Assembly: GCA_017436865.1 (NCBI GenBank)
Contig: JAFSCH010000046.1
Location: forward strand, 1 to 64,000
Length of the DNA: 64,000 bases
From: Lachnospiraceae bacterium
Lineage (GTDB): Bacteria; Bacillota; Clostridia; Lachnospirales; Lachnospiraceae
Direction of reading: 5' to 3'
Positions 26,328 through 34,198 of this stretch are shown here, one piece after another (position 1 is the stretch's first letter; every line of letters begins with the position of its first letter). A program made the position numbers and the translations under genes. A model generated the notes under the pieces. It made no database searches. It was not told where the DNA came from and saw only the letters and a program-made list of their open reading frames with translations.

Positions 26328-26695
26328 ATAATTTAGAAAATAAGACAATTGTAGCAATTGATGACAGCCCTGTTATTTTAAGGATGTTAGAGGTATTGTT
26401 GAAGGAAAAATATAGTGTACAGGGTTTTACAAAAGGAAAAAGAGCACTTGCCTATCTTGCAGAAAAAGGAGCAGATTTGGTATTGCTTGATATTGACATG
26501 CCGGATATGAGTGGTTTTGAAGTGCTTGTAAACATTAGAGAGAGTATAGGAGTCAATATACCTGTTATTATGCTTACATCAAATTGTGATGAAGCTTCGG
26601 TTTTGAAATGTGTAAAACATGGAGCAAATGATTATACAATAAAACCAATAGATGAGGCAGTGTTTATGAAAAAAGTAGAGAAATATTTGAAGTGA
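26324..26695 (+). CDS. Single-domain response regulator (CheY-like)
   Basis: A 123-residue receiver alone: IVAIDDSPVILRML, phospho-acceptor in LVLLDIDMPDMSG, then MLTSN and the lysine of IKPIDE. It overlaps the hybrid kinase by 4 nt (ATGA) and so is translationally coupled to it. With no output domain it probably acts through protein contact, perhaps on the partner-switching proteins downstream. Confidence 0.92.
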   Translation: MNNLENKTIVAIDDSPVILRMLEVLLKEKYSVQGFTKGKRALAYLAEKGADLVLLDIDMPDMSGFEVLVNIRESIGVNIPVIMLTSNCDEASVLKCVKHGANDYTIKPIDEAVFMKKVEKYLK

Positions 26696-26722
26696 GTTGG
26701 GATTAAGAAAGGATAACACATA

Positions 26723-27310
26723 ATGAAATCAAATATTTGTATATTAAATGGAAAACCTGATGAGTTGATTCAGATTTCAAAAGAGATAGAAAAAGTTGCA
26801 GATTATAATAGTCTAGAAAGGAAGCAGTTAATACAATTATTATTGCTGGCAGAAGAACTCATTGGAATTCAGAAAGGTATACTGGGATTTACAAAAGGTG
26901 ATTTTTATATAGAAAATATAGGAAGAGAATATCGTTTATGCTTGCACGCTGATATATATACTGATGTAATAACACAGGAAAGATTTGTTGAGATGTCGAC
27001 TAAAAATGAAAATATCGCAACTAAAGGAATACGTGGGAAGATTAAGTATGTAGTAAATTATTTAATGAATGCGAATTCAGATGTTTTACCGGATTATGAT
27101 TTATTTGTTTCGCAAAGTAATTATTGCAACTGTGATGGAGTAGGTAATTATGACAAAATTTGGTCATTGAGTGATTACAAAGGAGGGATTTCAGAAAAAA
27201 CAGAAATATGGGATGAAATGGAACGTTCTATTGTGGTAAATATAGCAGATGATTTAATTGTAGGTGCGATGTCGAATTATATTGATTTGATTGTAGTAAA
27301 GAAAATTTAA
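26723..27310 (+). CDS. Unknown protein, possibly a degenerate RsbW-like ATPase
   Basis: A 195-residue soluble protein I cannot assign firmly. The segment LIQLLLLAEELIGIQKGILG resembles the N-box helix of GHKL ATPases (E-E-x3-N) with the key Asn missing, and the ATKGIRGKIKYVVN segment may be the counterpart of the G2 loop. The region IWDEMERSIVVNIADDLIVG near the C-terminus has no match I can name. Its place directly before a STAS gene supports a STAS-binding or regulatory role. ATP binding should not be assumed. Confidence 0.45.
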   Translation: MKSNICILNGKPDELIQISKEIEKVADYNSLERKQLIQLLLLAEELIGIQKGILGFTKGDFYIENIGREYRLCLHADIYTDVITQERFVEMSTKNENIATKGIRGKIKYVVNYLMNANSDVLPDYDLFVSQSNYCNCDGVGNYDKIWSLSDYKGGISEKTEIWDEMERSIVVNIADDLIVGAMSNYIDLIVVKKI

Positions 27311-27332
27311 GGAAGAAGAGGGAGGATAGAAA

Positions 27333-27629
27333 ATGACATTAGAGAAAATTGCGAACGGAGAAGAATTAACATTAAAGGTGGCGGGGCGGATTGATACAAT
27401 AAGTGCAAAGGAGTTTGAAGAAAAGGCAATCTCTGGATTAGATGGTGTGAAAACTTTGATTATGGACTTTGCTGAATTGGAATATATATCAAGTGCCGGT
27501 TTACGAGTGTTACTTATTGCAATTAAGCAGATGAAGAGACAGGGAAGTATGCGGGTAATTAATACAAATGAAATGGTAAAGGAAATCTTTGAAGTTACAG
27601 GTTTTGCAGATTTGGTGAAAGTAGAGTAA
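27333..27629 (+). CDS. STAS domain anti-sigma factor antagonist (copy 2)
   Basis: A 98-residue STAS domain with the regulatory serine in EYISSAGLRVL. It shares the opening pattern and nearly the whole C-terminus (NTNEMVKEIFEVTGF) with the copy at 23511, so the two are recent paralogues. It follows the degenerate ATPase-like gene by 22 nt and precedes the propeller-MFS gene by 2 nt, so it is inside the long signalling operon. Confidence 0.92.
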   Translation: MTLEKIANGEELTLKVAGRIDTISAKEFEEKAISGLDGVKTLIMDFAELEYISSAGLRVLLIAIKQMKRQGSMRVINTNEMVKEIFEVTGFADLVKVE

Positions 27630-27631
27630 GT

Positions 27632-30532
27632 ATGAGAAAAAAAAGACTTGCTATTCTGATTTGCGGTATGCTGGCGGCTTTGCTTATTGGCTTTTTGTAC
27701 TGCAGTAGAGAGAATGTGTATCAGTCACCGTTTATGGATTGTTATAGATTTGAAACGGTAAGTGAGGTGGTGCCATGTAGCAATGGAAATACCTATGTTA
27801 TAGATAATGGTAAGAAATCTGTTATAGTACTAGATGAGGAGAGATGTTTGGTTAGAAAACTTACAGGAGGTAGTATTAGTGCGGATTTTTTTTATGCAAG
27901 TAGAGTGTGTGGTGATGAGCAAGGGAATATATACATAGCGGATACAATTTCGGGAGAGCAGGGAAACCGGATTTGTAGTGAACGTATCATAAAAATAGCG
28001 AATCGAAAACGAAGTATTTTGTATGAAGTTGACTACTCGGAGAGTGAAAAAATACCTTTGCAGTATGGTAATATTTTAGAATTGCAGGAATATAAAGGAG
28101 ATGTATATTTCCTACAAAAAGAATTCGAAGGTATAGCACTTTATCGGATTTTGAATAATGAAAAGGCAAAGAGGATAGAAAAACTGGAAGAAATTCCATG
28201 TACTTATTATATGAATGCGGCTTCATATGATGTTGTAACAGAAACGATTGTCATTACAACAAGACTTGGAGAAATGTATCAGTATAAGATGGATTTGAAA
28301 GAATGGGAGTTGATTCCAAAGTATGTACAAAATCAGATTCCGTGGGATGTTACAGCTATAAATGGAGATGTGTACTATACTGATTTATATTTGAATGGTG
28401 TCTGTCATTTTTTAATAAATAAGCCTGAGGATATTGAACAGGTATATAATAGCGAAAATGTTATATATTCGCTGGCAATTTCGAATGATGGTAAAATGAT
28501 TACTGCAACAGATAATATTCAGTTTGGTTATATAAATGCACTGGATTATGTTTTTGAACAATGTAAAGAGGTAAAAGTTGGAAATTATTTCAAAGTTCTT
28601 TTATTTTGGCTACTGTTAGTGGTGATTGTGCTGGTAGAAGTTTTTATTGTAATTTATATTATTGTGAAAATAATGAAAGCTTTATCCGGCAGATCAGGAG
28701 CAGGCAGGATAGCTCTTGTTGTTTGTTTGTCAGTATTGGTGGCGGCTATTGCTTCTTATTCATCAATTTCTGGACTGATGGAAAATAATGATGCACTTAT
28801 TATCAATAATATGCGGATTTTTGCCAAAAGTCTTAGACAGCAGATAGATGGCGAAGAAATAAAAAGTATGAATAAACTTTCCTCTTATCATTCACCGGAC
28901 TATATGGAAATAAAAAAACGCCTAGACAAGCAGATTGAAATAGGATATGAAGAAAATATATATTACTATTATGTAGTTTATATGACAGACGGTAATCATA
29001 TTAATTGTCTTATGGATTATGAAGATACAACAGTATGTGGTCAGCCTTTGTATGAATACGGTGATAATGAATATACACAGGTGTTTGTGACAGGTGAGGA
29101 ATATTTTGTTAGAGAGATAAGTTCCTATGGTTCGTGGATGTTTATATTACTACCGATATGGGATGATAATGGAAATGTTATCGCAGAGCTTGAAGTGGGG
29201 GCTAGCCTTGATAGTATGGTTCAGGAGAAACATGATCTGATAAGGGAAAACATAATTGCGGTAATATGTAGTTGCGGTGTATTTGTCATGTTGATTTTGG
29301 AAGGAATGTTTGCCCTTTCCTTTTATGAAAAACGTAAGGGAATTTCTAAAGAGAAGCGAGATATTACACAGCAAATGCCGATACGAACTATAGTGTTTTT
29401 GTCATATATGACAGATTCTATGCAGGATGTTTTTATTGCTCTATTGTGTTCGCGTCTTTATACGGAGTATTTACCAATTTCAAGGGAGCTGGTAATTGCG
29501 TTACCAATGTCAATGCAACTTTTGATGACAGCTGTGTTTTCTGTGTTTGGAGGAAGGTTTGCTGAAAAATTTGGTGTTAGAAAGCTGATTAGAATAGGTC
29601 TTATTAGTCAGATAATAGGATTTTTGATTTGTGTGTTATTGCCGGGATATATGGGAATTCTGATAGGAAAGATATTTATTGGTATTGGTTTGGGAACGGT
29701 GTATGTGACAACTAATACTATGGCATCACTAGGAAGTGACGATGAGTATATAGAGAATGGTTTTGCAGATGTTTCGGCAGGAGTACTTTCGGGAGTTACT
29801 ATAGGAGGTGGTCTGGGTTCAATTATTCTATCTATTGCAGATTACAGAATGGTATATATGATAGGTGCAATTTTGCTTGGAAGTGGACTTTTACTGACAA
29901 TTTCGGCTAAGAATGTAACTTTTAAGAGAAATACAAAAGATACTTGTATCGATCAGATAGTGAAGTTTTTATGTAGACGTCATATAGTAGCTTTTTTTAC
30001 ATTAATTTTGGTACCATTTATGATTTCGCTGTCATACAGGGAATATTTTTTTCCGTTATATGTTGAGCAGTTTGGGATGGATGAAGTGCAGATAGGTCGA
30101 ATTTATTTATGCTGTGGTTTTTGTGTGTTATATATTGGACCGTATTTATCAAAAGGTATTTTGCGTGTGTTTGGTGCAGGAAAGAGCATTATTTTTGCGA
30201 GTTTTTGTATGGCATTTACAATGGCGATTTTTGTAATTGTACCAAATCTATACACGGTTATTTTAGGGATGGTTATGTTGGGAATTGTAATATCTTTTGC
30301 TTATACATGTCAGTATACATATTATGAAAGACTACAAGAGTGTTCGATGATAGGAATGGGTAATGCAATGGGAATCTATTCCATGTTTGAGAGTATAGGA
30401 CAAACATTAGGACCAATTGTGTATGGTTCAGCGCTTATGTTTGGTGAACGAAATGGTATTGGTTTATTGTTTGTTTTAATGTTTGTATTTGTTTGTTTCT
30501 TTTGGAAGTTTGGCTTAGACAAGGAAAAATAA
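27632..30532 (+). CDS. Beta-propeller / extracytoplasmic sensor / MFS transporter fusion
   Basis: A 966-residue membrane protein of rare layout. A signal anchor (about 5-24) leads to an exported NHL/WD-like propeller (about 40-310; repeated blades such as GNIYIADT and GDVYYTD). Two membrane segments (about 325-390) bracket a short loop, then a Cache-like domain (about 395-545; YYYYVVYMTDGNHINCLMDY), another membrane segment, and a 12-helix MFS domain (about 585-960; GGRFAEKFGVRKLIR is the loop 2-3 motif). It suggests a transporter gated or reported by an external sensor. It lies in the partner-switching operon. Domain edges are by eye. Confidence 0.7.
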   Translation: MRKKRLAILICGMLAALLIGFLYCSRENVYQSPFMDCYRFETVSEVVPCSNGNTYVIDNGKKSVIVLDEERCLVRKLTGGSISADFFYASRVCGDEQGNIYIADTISGEQGNRICSERIIKIANRKRSILYEVDYSESEKIPLQYGNILELQEYKGDVYFLQKEFEGIALYRILNNEKAKRIEKLEEIPCTYYMNAASYDVVTETIVITTRLGEMYQYKMDLKEWELIPKYVQNQIPWDVTAINGDVYYTDLYLNGVCHFLINKPEDIEQVYNSENVIYSLAISNDGKMITATDNIQFGYINALDYVFEQCKEVKVGNYFKVLLFWLLLVVIVLVEVFIVIYIIVKIMKALSGRSGAGRIALVVCLSVLVAAIASYSSISGLMENNDALIINNMRIFAKSLRQQIDGEEIKSMNKLSSYHSPDYMEIKKRLDKQIEIGYEENIYYYYVVYMTDGNHINCLMDYEDTTVCGQPLYEYGDNEYTQVFVTGEEYFVREISSYGSWMFILLPIWDDNGNVIAELEVGASLDSMVQEKHDLIRENIIAVICSCGVFVMLILEGMFALSFYEKRKGISKEKRDITQQMPIRTIVFLSYMTDSMQDVFIALLCSRLYTEYLPISRELVIALPMSMQLLMTAVFSVFGGRFAEKFGVRKLIRIGLISQIIGFLICVLLPGYMGILIGKIFIGIGLGTVYVTTNTMASLGSDDEYIENGFADVSAGVLSGVTIGGGLGSIILSIADYRMVYMIGAILLGSGLLLTISAKNVTFKRNTKDTCIDQIVKFLCRRHIVAFFTLILVPFMISLSYREYFFPLYVEQFGMDEVQIGRIYLCCGFCVLYIGPYLSKGILRVFGAGKSIIFASFCMAFTMAIFVIVPNLYTVILGMVMLGIVISFAYTCQYTYYERLQECSMIGMGNAMGIYSMFESIGQTLGPIVYGSALMFGERNGIGLLFVLMFVFVCFFWKFGLDKEK

Positions 30533-30544
30533 TATGGGAAAGGC

Positions 30545-31123
30545 ATGGGGATTAGCTTGATTCAATATTCTGAGATTTGTGAACAGGATTTAGAGCAAAT
30601 CATAGATTTATATGAAACATATCTGAATAGTGGAAAATATATCCAGGATACTATGTACGAGGCTTTTAAATCAAAAGAATATATAGGTTATAAAGCGTGT
30701 GATGGGAATAAGGTGATTGGCTTTTTCTCGGGACGGGGAGATATTGCATTTACTTATCCGCATCCTGAATTGGAAAAGGAAATCCGTGAATTTGCAGGTG
30801 GTCGAAAGCTTTATAATCCGGATGCACTTTTGGTTTTAGAACAATACCGTAATCACGGAATTGCAGGAGAACTTGTTCGACGTATGAAAAAAAGTATTCT
30901 TACACAAAAGGTGGAATTGGCATTGGTAGAATTGTGGATATATCCAGATGATACAGTTCCTGCTCAAAATGCACTGATGGAGTTGGGAAGAGTAGTTTTT
31001 CAGAAACGAGTATCAGAGTTTTATCGAAATCTAAGTTGCTATGGAATAAGATGTCCAATATGTGGTCATTTGTGTCAATGCGGTGCATTAATACAATTGT
31101 TGGAGATAGAGGAAAAGGTATAA
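30545..31123 (+). CDS. GNAT-like acetyltransferase with C-terminal cysteine cluster
   Basis: A 192-residue protein. The segment LVLEQYRNHGIAGELVRRM fits the acetyl-CoA binding motif A (Q/R-x-x-G-x-G/A) of GNAT enzymes. The end carries CPICGHLCQCG, a possible zinc site absent from ordinary GNATs. The ribosome site is poor (GGGAAAGG abuts the ATG), so a TTG at 30557 is an alternative start. The substrate is unknown. Position between the propeller-MFS and PP2C genes suggests it modifies a component of the system (inference). Confidence 0.6.
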   Translation: MGISLIQYSEICEQDLEQIIDLYETYLNSGKYIQDTMYEAFKSKEYIGYKACDGNKVIGFFSGRGDIAFTYPHPELEKEIREFAGGRKLYNPDALLVLEQYRNHGIAGELVRRMKKSILTQKVELALVELWIYPDDTVPAQNALMELGRVVFQKRVSEFYRNLSCYGIRCPICGHLCQCGALIQLLEIEEKV

Positions 31124-31136
31124 GTGGGAGATGCTG

Positions 31137-32753
31137 ATGAAAAGGAAGGATGTTGGCTTAAGAAAAAAAATCATATGTATTATTTGTATTTTGATTTTAC
31201 TTATGAGTATAGTTCTTGTTCTAATAAGTTATAAGGCGTTTTATGATGCACATATTAATTTTTACCATGATAAGGCGTTGGGAATTGTAAAGATGCTGGC
31301 AGAGGAAGTTGATGGAGATAAGGTATCATATTATATAGAAACTTGTGATAAAGATGAGGAATACGATGAGATGCTGAAACATTTTAATCGTGTGAAAGAG
31401 AATACTTCCGGACTGAGCTATTTGTATATTATGGTTCCTTATGAGGATTATTTTGTATATGTTCTGGATGCATATACAAAAGAGGATGATATGAATAATA
31501 TCTCTCAATTGGGTGATAGGTTTGAATATGGAAAGACAGAAATAGAATATTTATTGCCTGATGTAAAGGCAAAGAGTCCTTCTACACAAATTGTGCATGG
31601 TGAAGATGTCGGGTTTGGAAAATCTATTTCTGTGTGGGCACCTGTATTTGATAAAAATGGAGAGGTTGCAGCGATGATAGAAGCGGATTATGAGATTTCC
31701 GGTTTGGAGAAAGCGATTAATAATTATGTATATAAAATGCTTCTTTTTCTTATTTTGGCAATGGCAGGCATTACAGTAATAATGATAAAAGTAATGGATA
31801 TAACCGTGATTAATCCTGTCATAAAGCTTACTAAGTATGTTCAGTCATATAAAGCAGGAACTATGAAAATGTCTGGATGTCGTTTTAAAGAAGATAATGA
31901 AATAAAATGGTTAGCGGATTCTTTTGATGAAATGATAGAAAAAATTGGTTTATATGTGTCAGATATTGAACGAGTGACGGCGGAGAAGGAGAGAATTAGT
32001 GCGGAATTAAATATTGCGACACAGATTCAGGCAGATATGCTTCCGTGTATTTTTCCACCTTTTCCAGAGCGTACAGAAATTGATTTGTATGCAAGTATGA
32101 CTCCTGCAAAAGAAGTTGGAGGAGATTTTTATGATTTCTTTTTGGTAGATGATAATCATTTGGCACTTGTGATTGCAGATGTTTCAGGAAAAGGGGTGCC
32201 GGCAGCATTATTTATGGTAATTACAAAGACGTTGATAAAGAATCAATTGCTGTTGGGCTCGTCTCCAAAAGAAACATTAGAGGTTGTAAACAAGCAGTTA
32301 TGTGAGAATAATGAAGCAGAAATGTTTGTTACAGTATGGCTTGGAGTATATGAGATTTCAGCAGGGATTCTGACAGCTGTAAATGCAGGGCATGAATATC
32401 CTATACTTAAGCGTTCATTAGGAGTGTTTGAAGTTGTTAAGGATAAGCATGGGCTGGTTCTGGCTGCTATGGAAGATGCACGCTATAAAGAATATACTAT
32501 GAAATTGGAAAAGGGAGACAGATTGTTTGTATATACAGATGGCGTTGTGGAAGCTACGAATGGGCAACAGGAGCTATTTGGCGTAGATAGAATGATAACG
32601 GTTTTAAATCGAATTTCAGGTGAAACAACGGAAGTGATGCTTCGTGGATTAGAGAGAGAACTTGACAGTTTTGCAGGTGACGAGCCGCAATTTGATGATA
32701 TTACCATGTTAGTATTACAGATTAATGAAGTTAAGGAGGATTCAAACCGATGA
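31137..32753 (+). CDS. Membrane PP2C (SpoIIE-type) serine phosphatase with extracytoplasmic sensor and HAMP
   Basis: 538 residues from the ATG at 31137, chosen because TGGGAG ends 6 nt before it. Layout: membrane segment (about 12-32), an extracytoplasmic Cache-like sensor (about 35-200), second membrane segment (about 205-223), HAMP linker with coil (225-295), and a PP2C phosphatase (about 300-535) with KEVGGDFYDFF, DVSGKGVPAALFM and FDDITMLVL metal ligands. Such RsbU-like enzymes dephosphorylate a STAS antagonist. Its stop overlaps the next gene, an RsbW-like kinase. Confidence 0.92.
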   Translation: MKRKDVGLRKKIICIICILILLMSIVLVLISYKAFYDAHINFYHDKALGIVKMLAEEVDGDKVSYYIETCDKDEEYDEMLKHFNRVKENTSGLSYLYIMVPYEDYFVYVLDAYTKEDDMNNISQLGDRFEYGKTEIEYLLPDVKAKSPSTQIVHGEDVGFGKSISVWAPVFDKNGEVAAMIEADYEISGLEKAINNYVYKMLLFLILAMAGITVIMIKVMDITVINPVIKLTKYVQSYKAGTMKMSGCRFKEDNEIKWLADSFDEMIEKIGLYVSDIERVTAEKERISAELNIATQIQADMLPCIFPPFPERTEIDLYASMTPAKEVGGDFYDFFLVDDNHLALVIADVSGKGVPAALFMVITKTLIKNQLLLGSSPKETLEVVNKQLCENNEAEMFVTVWLGVYEISAGILTAVNAGHEYPILKRSLGVFEVVKDKHGLVLAAMEDARYKEYTMKLEKGDRLFVYTDGVVEATNGQQELFGVDRMITVLNRISGETTEVMLRGLERELDSFAGDEPQFDDITMLVLQINEVKEDSNR

Positions 32754-33160
32754 AAGAATTGAGATTGGAAGCTTCCTTGGAAAATGTAGTGAAGGTACAA
32801 GAGTTTGTGAATAGTGTGCTTCGAGATTATGAATTATCTGCAAAAACAGAGTATGAGATTAATATTGTGGTAGAGGAAATCTTTGCCAATATTGCGCAAT
32901 ATGCATATGCACCTGGGCGTGGAGAGGTAATTGTAGAATGTGAAGTAGAATTTGAGAAAACGCCGATAGTATCAATTTGTTTTATGGATTGGGGAAAAGT
33001 ATTCAATCCTTTGGGAAAAAAAGGTGTAGATGTTACTCTGTCGGCAGAAGAACGTCAAATTGGTGGCCTTGGAATTTTTATGGTAAAAAAGATGATGGAT
33101 GAAGTTTCATATCGTTATGAAGAACATAAAAATATTTTTACGGTTCGTAAAAATATATAA
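32750..33160 (+). CDS. RsbW-like serine kinase / anti-sigma factor ATPase
   Basis: A 136-residue HATPase_c protein: N box VVEEIFANIAQYAY, G1-like CFMDWGKVFNPL and G2-like GGLGIFMVKKMMD. These kinases phosphorylate the STAS serine and hold a target protein when the STAS is phosphorylated. The ATG overlaps the phosphatase stop by 4 nt, so kinase and opposing phosphatase are made together. The usual target, a sigma factor, is not encoded here. AAGGAGG lies upstream. Confidence 0.92.
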   Translation: MKELRLEASLENVVKVQEFVNSVLRDYELSAKTEYEINIVVEEIFANIAQYAYAPGRGEVIVECEVEFEKTPIVSICFMDWGKVFNPLGKKGVDVTLSAEERQIGGLGIFMVKKMMDEVSYRYEEHKNIFTVRKNI

Positions 33161-33202
33161 GTTTTGGAAACTGCGCGTACGAAAAATGAGGGAGGAAAAA
33201 GA

Positions 33203-34192
33203 GTGGATGAAAAGTTAAAAGAAAGATTTAGAGAAATTCTATCAGACTGCTATGGTGTTGATATTAAGGAAGCTAAAATGTTTTTTTCTACACAAAATTA
33301 TGCGTTCATTTTTCCTGATAAGCCGTATATGCTGCGTGTTAGTATTACGTCTATGAAAACAAGACAGGAAATCATGAGTGAATTGATGTGGGTGGACGAC
33401 TTAAAACAATTTAAACAAACGGTTTGTGAACCCCATGTTTCTCTAAAAGGACATATTTTAGAAGAATTTGAAATAGATGGACAAAACTATCGTGCGAGTA
33501 TGTTTAGGACTGCTAGAGGAAATGTAAAGGCGACACCGGATATGGAACCTATGTTTTTTATTTGCGTTGGTGATTTGCTAGGTGGTATTCATCATATTAG
33601 TACGGATGAGAGAAAACTTGGGATATATTATCGACGAAAAAATATGAAAGATATATTTGAGGAGCAGAAGCAGAAGGTATGGGAATATTTTGGGGATGAA
33701 GAAAAGAAAAAGATAGAAGAAATCCAGAATAAGGTAGATGAATTATCGGAAGAACTTGGAGTATATGGTATTTGTCATGGAGATTTTCATATCAATAATT
33801 TTTTTGTGGAATCAAATAATATCTGGTTATTTGATTTTGACGGTTGTGCCTATGCAAATTATTTATACGATGTGGCAAGCTTTGTGCAGTCCTGTTTTTT
33901 ACAGGGATATGGAATTGGGAAGGATTGTCGAAAAGTATTAGAAGAAGAATTGTTGCCTTACTTTAAGTTGGGATATGAGTTGAACCATAAGGGTGATGAG
34001 CATTATTGGGATAATTTGGAATTATTTATTTCATATAGGACGGCATTCACGTTGCTAAAGCTGGCTGAAATTGATGTATGTGGTGTGATTAATAATTTAG
34101 ATAGAGTCAAGAAATTCTTTCACTATATCATTATGCAAGATAGCCCATTGGATGGAATGACACAGGCTATGCAGCTTATGAAAGGGGAGTAG
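33203..34192 (+). CDS. APH/choline kinase-like phosphotransferase
   Basis: A 329-residue member of the aminoglycoside phosphotransferase-like kinase fold. The catalytic loop GICHGDFHINNFFVE and the metal-binding WLFDFDGC are intact. GGAGG at 33191-33195 places the start at the GTG at 33203; an in-frame TTG at 33164 has no site. The fold includes sugar, choline, homoserine and protein kinases, so antibiotic resistance should not be inferred. It lies between the RsbW-like gene and the second MATE-ATPase gene, 6 nt before the latter. Confidence 0.82.
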   Translation: MDEKLKERFREILSDCYGVDIKEAKMFFSTQNYAFIFPDKPYMLRVSITSMKTRQEIMSELMWVDDLKQFKQTVCEPHVSLKGHILEEFEIDGQNYRASMFRTARGNVKATPDMEPMFFICVGDLLGGIHHISTDERKLGIYYRRKNMKDIFEEQKQKVWEYFGDEEKKKIEEIQNKVDELSEELGVYGICHGDFHINNFFVESNNIWLFDFDGCAYANYLYDVASFVQSCFLQGYGIGKDCRKVLEEELLPYFKLGYELNHKGDEHYWDNLELFISYRTAFTLLKLAEIDVCGVINNLDRVKKFFHYIIMQDSPLDGMTQAMQLMKGE

Positions 34193-34198
34193 TCTTCC

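Noticed and set aside
31137..32753. Sporulation phosphatase SpoIIE
   Set aside because: SpoIIE has about ten membrane helices; this protein has two and a Cache-like sensor, so it is an RsbU-like enzyme.
33203..34192. Aminoglycoside resistance gene
   Set aside because: The APH fold covers many kinases; the gene lies in a signalling operon and no resistance-specific feature is visible.
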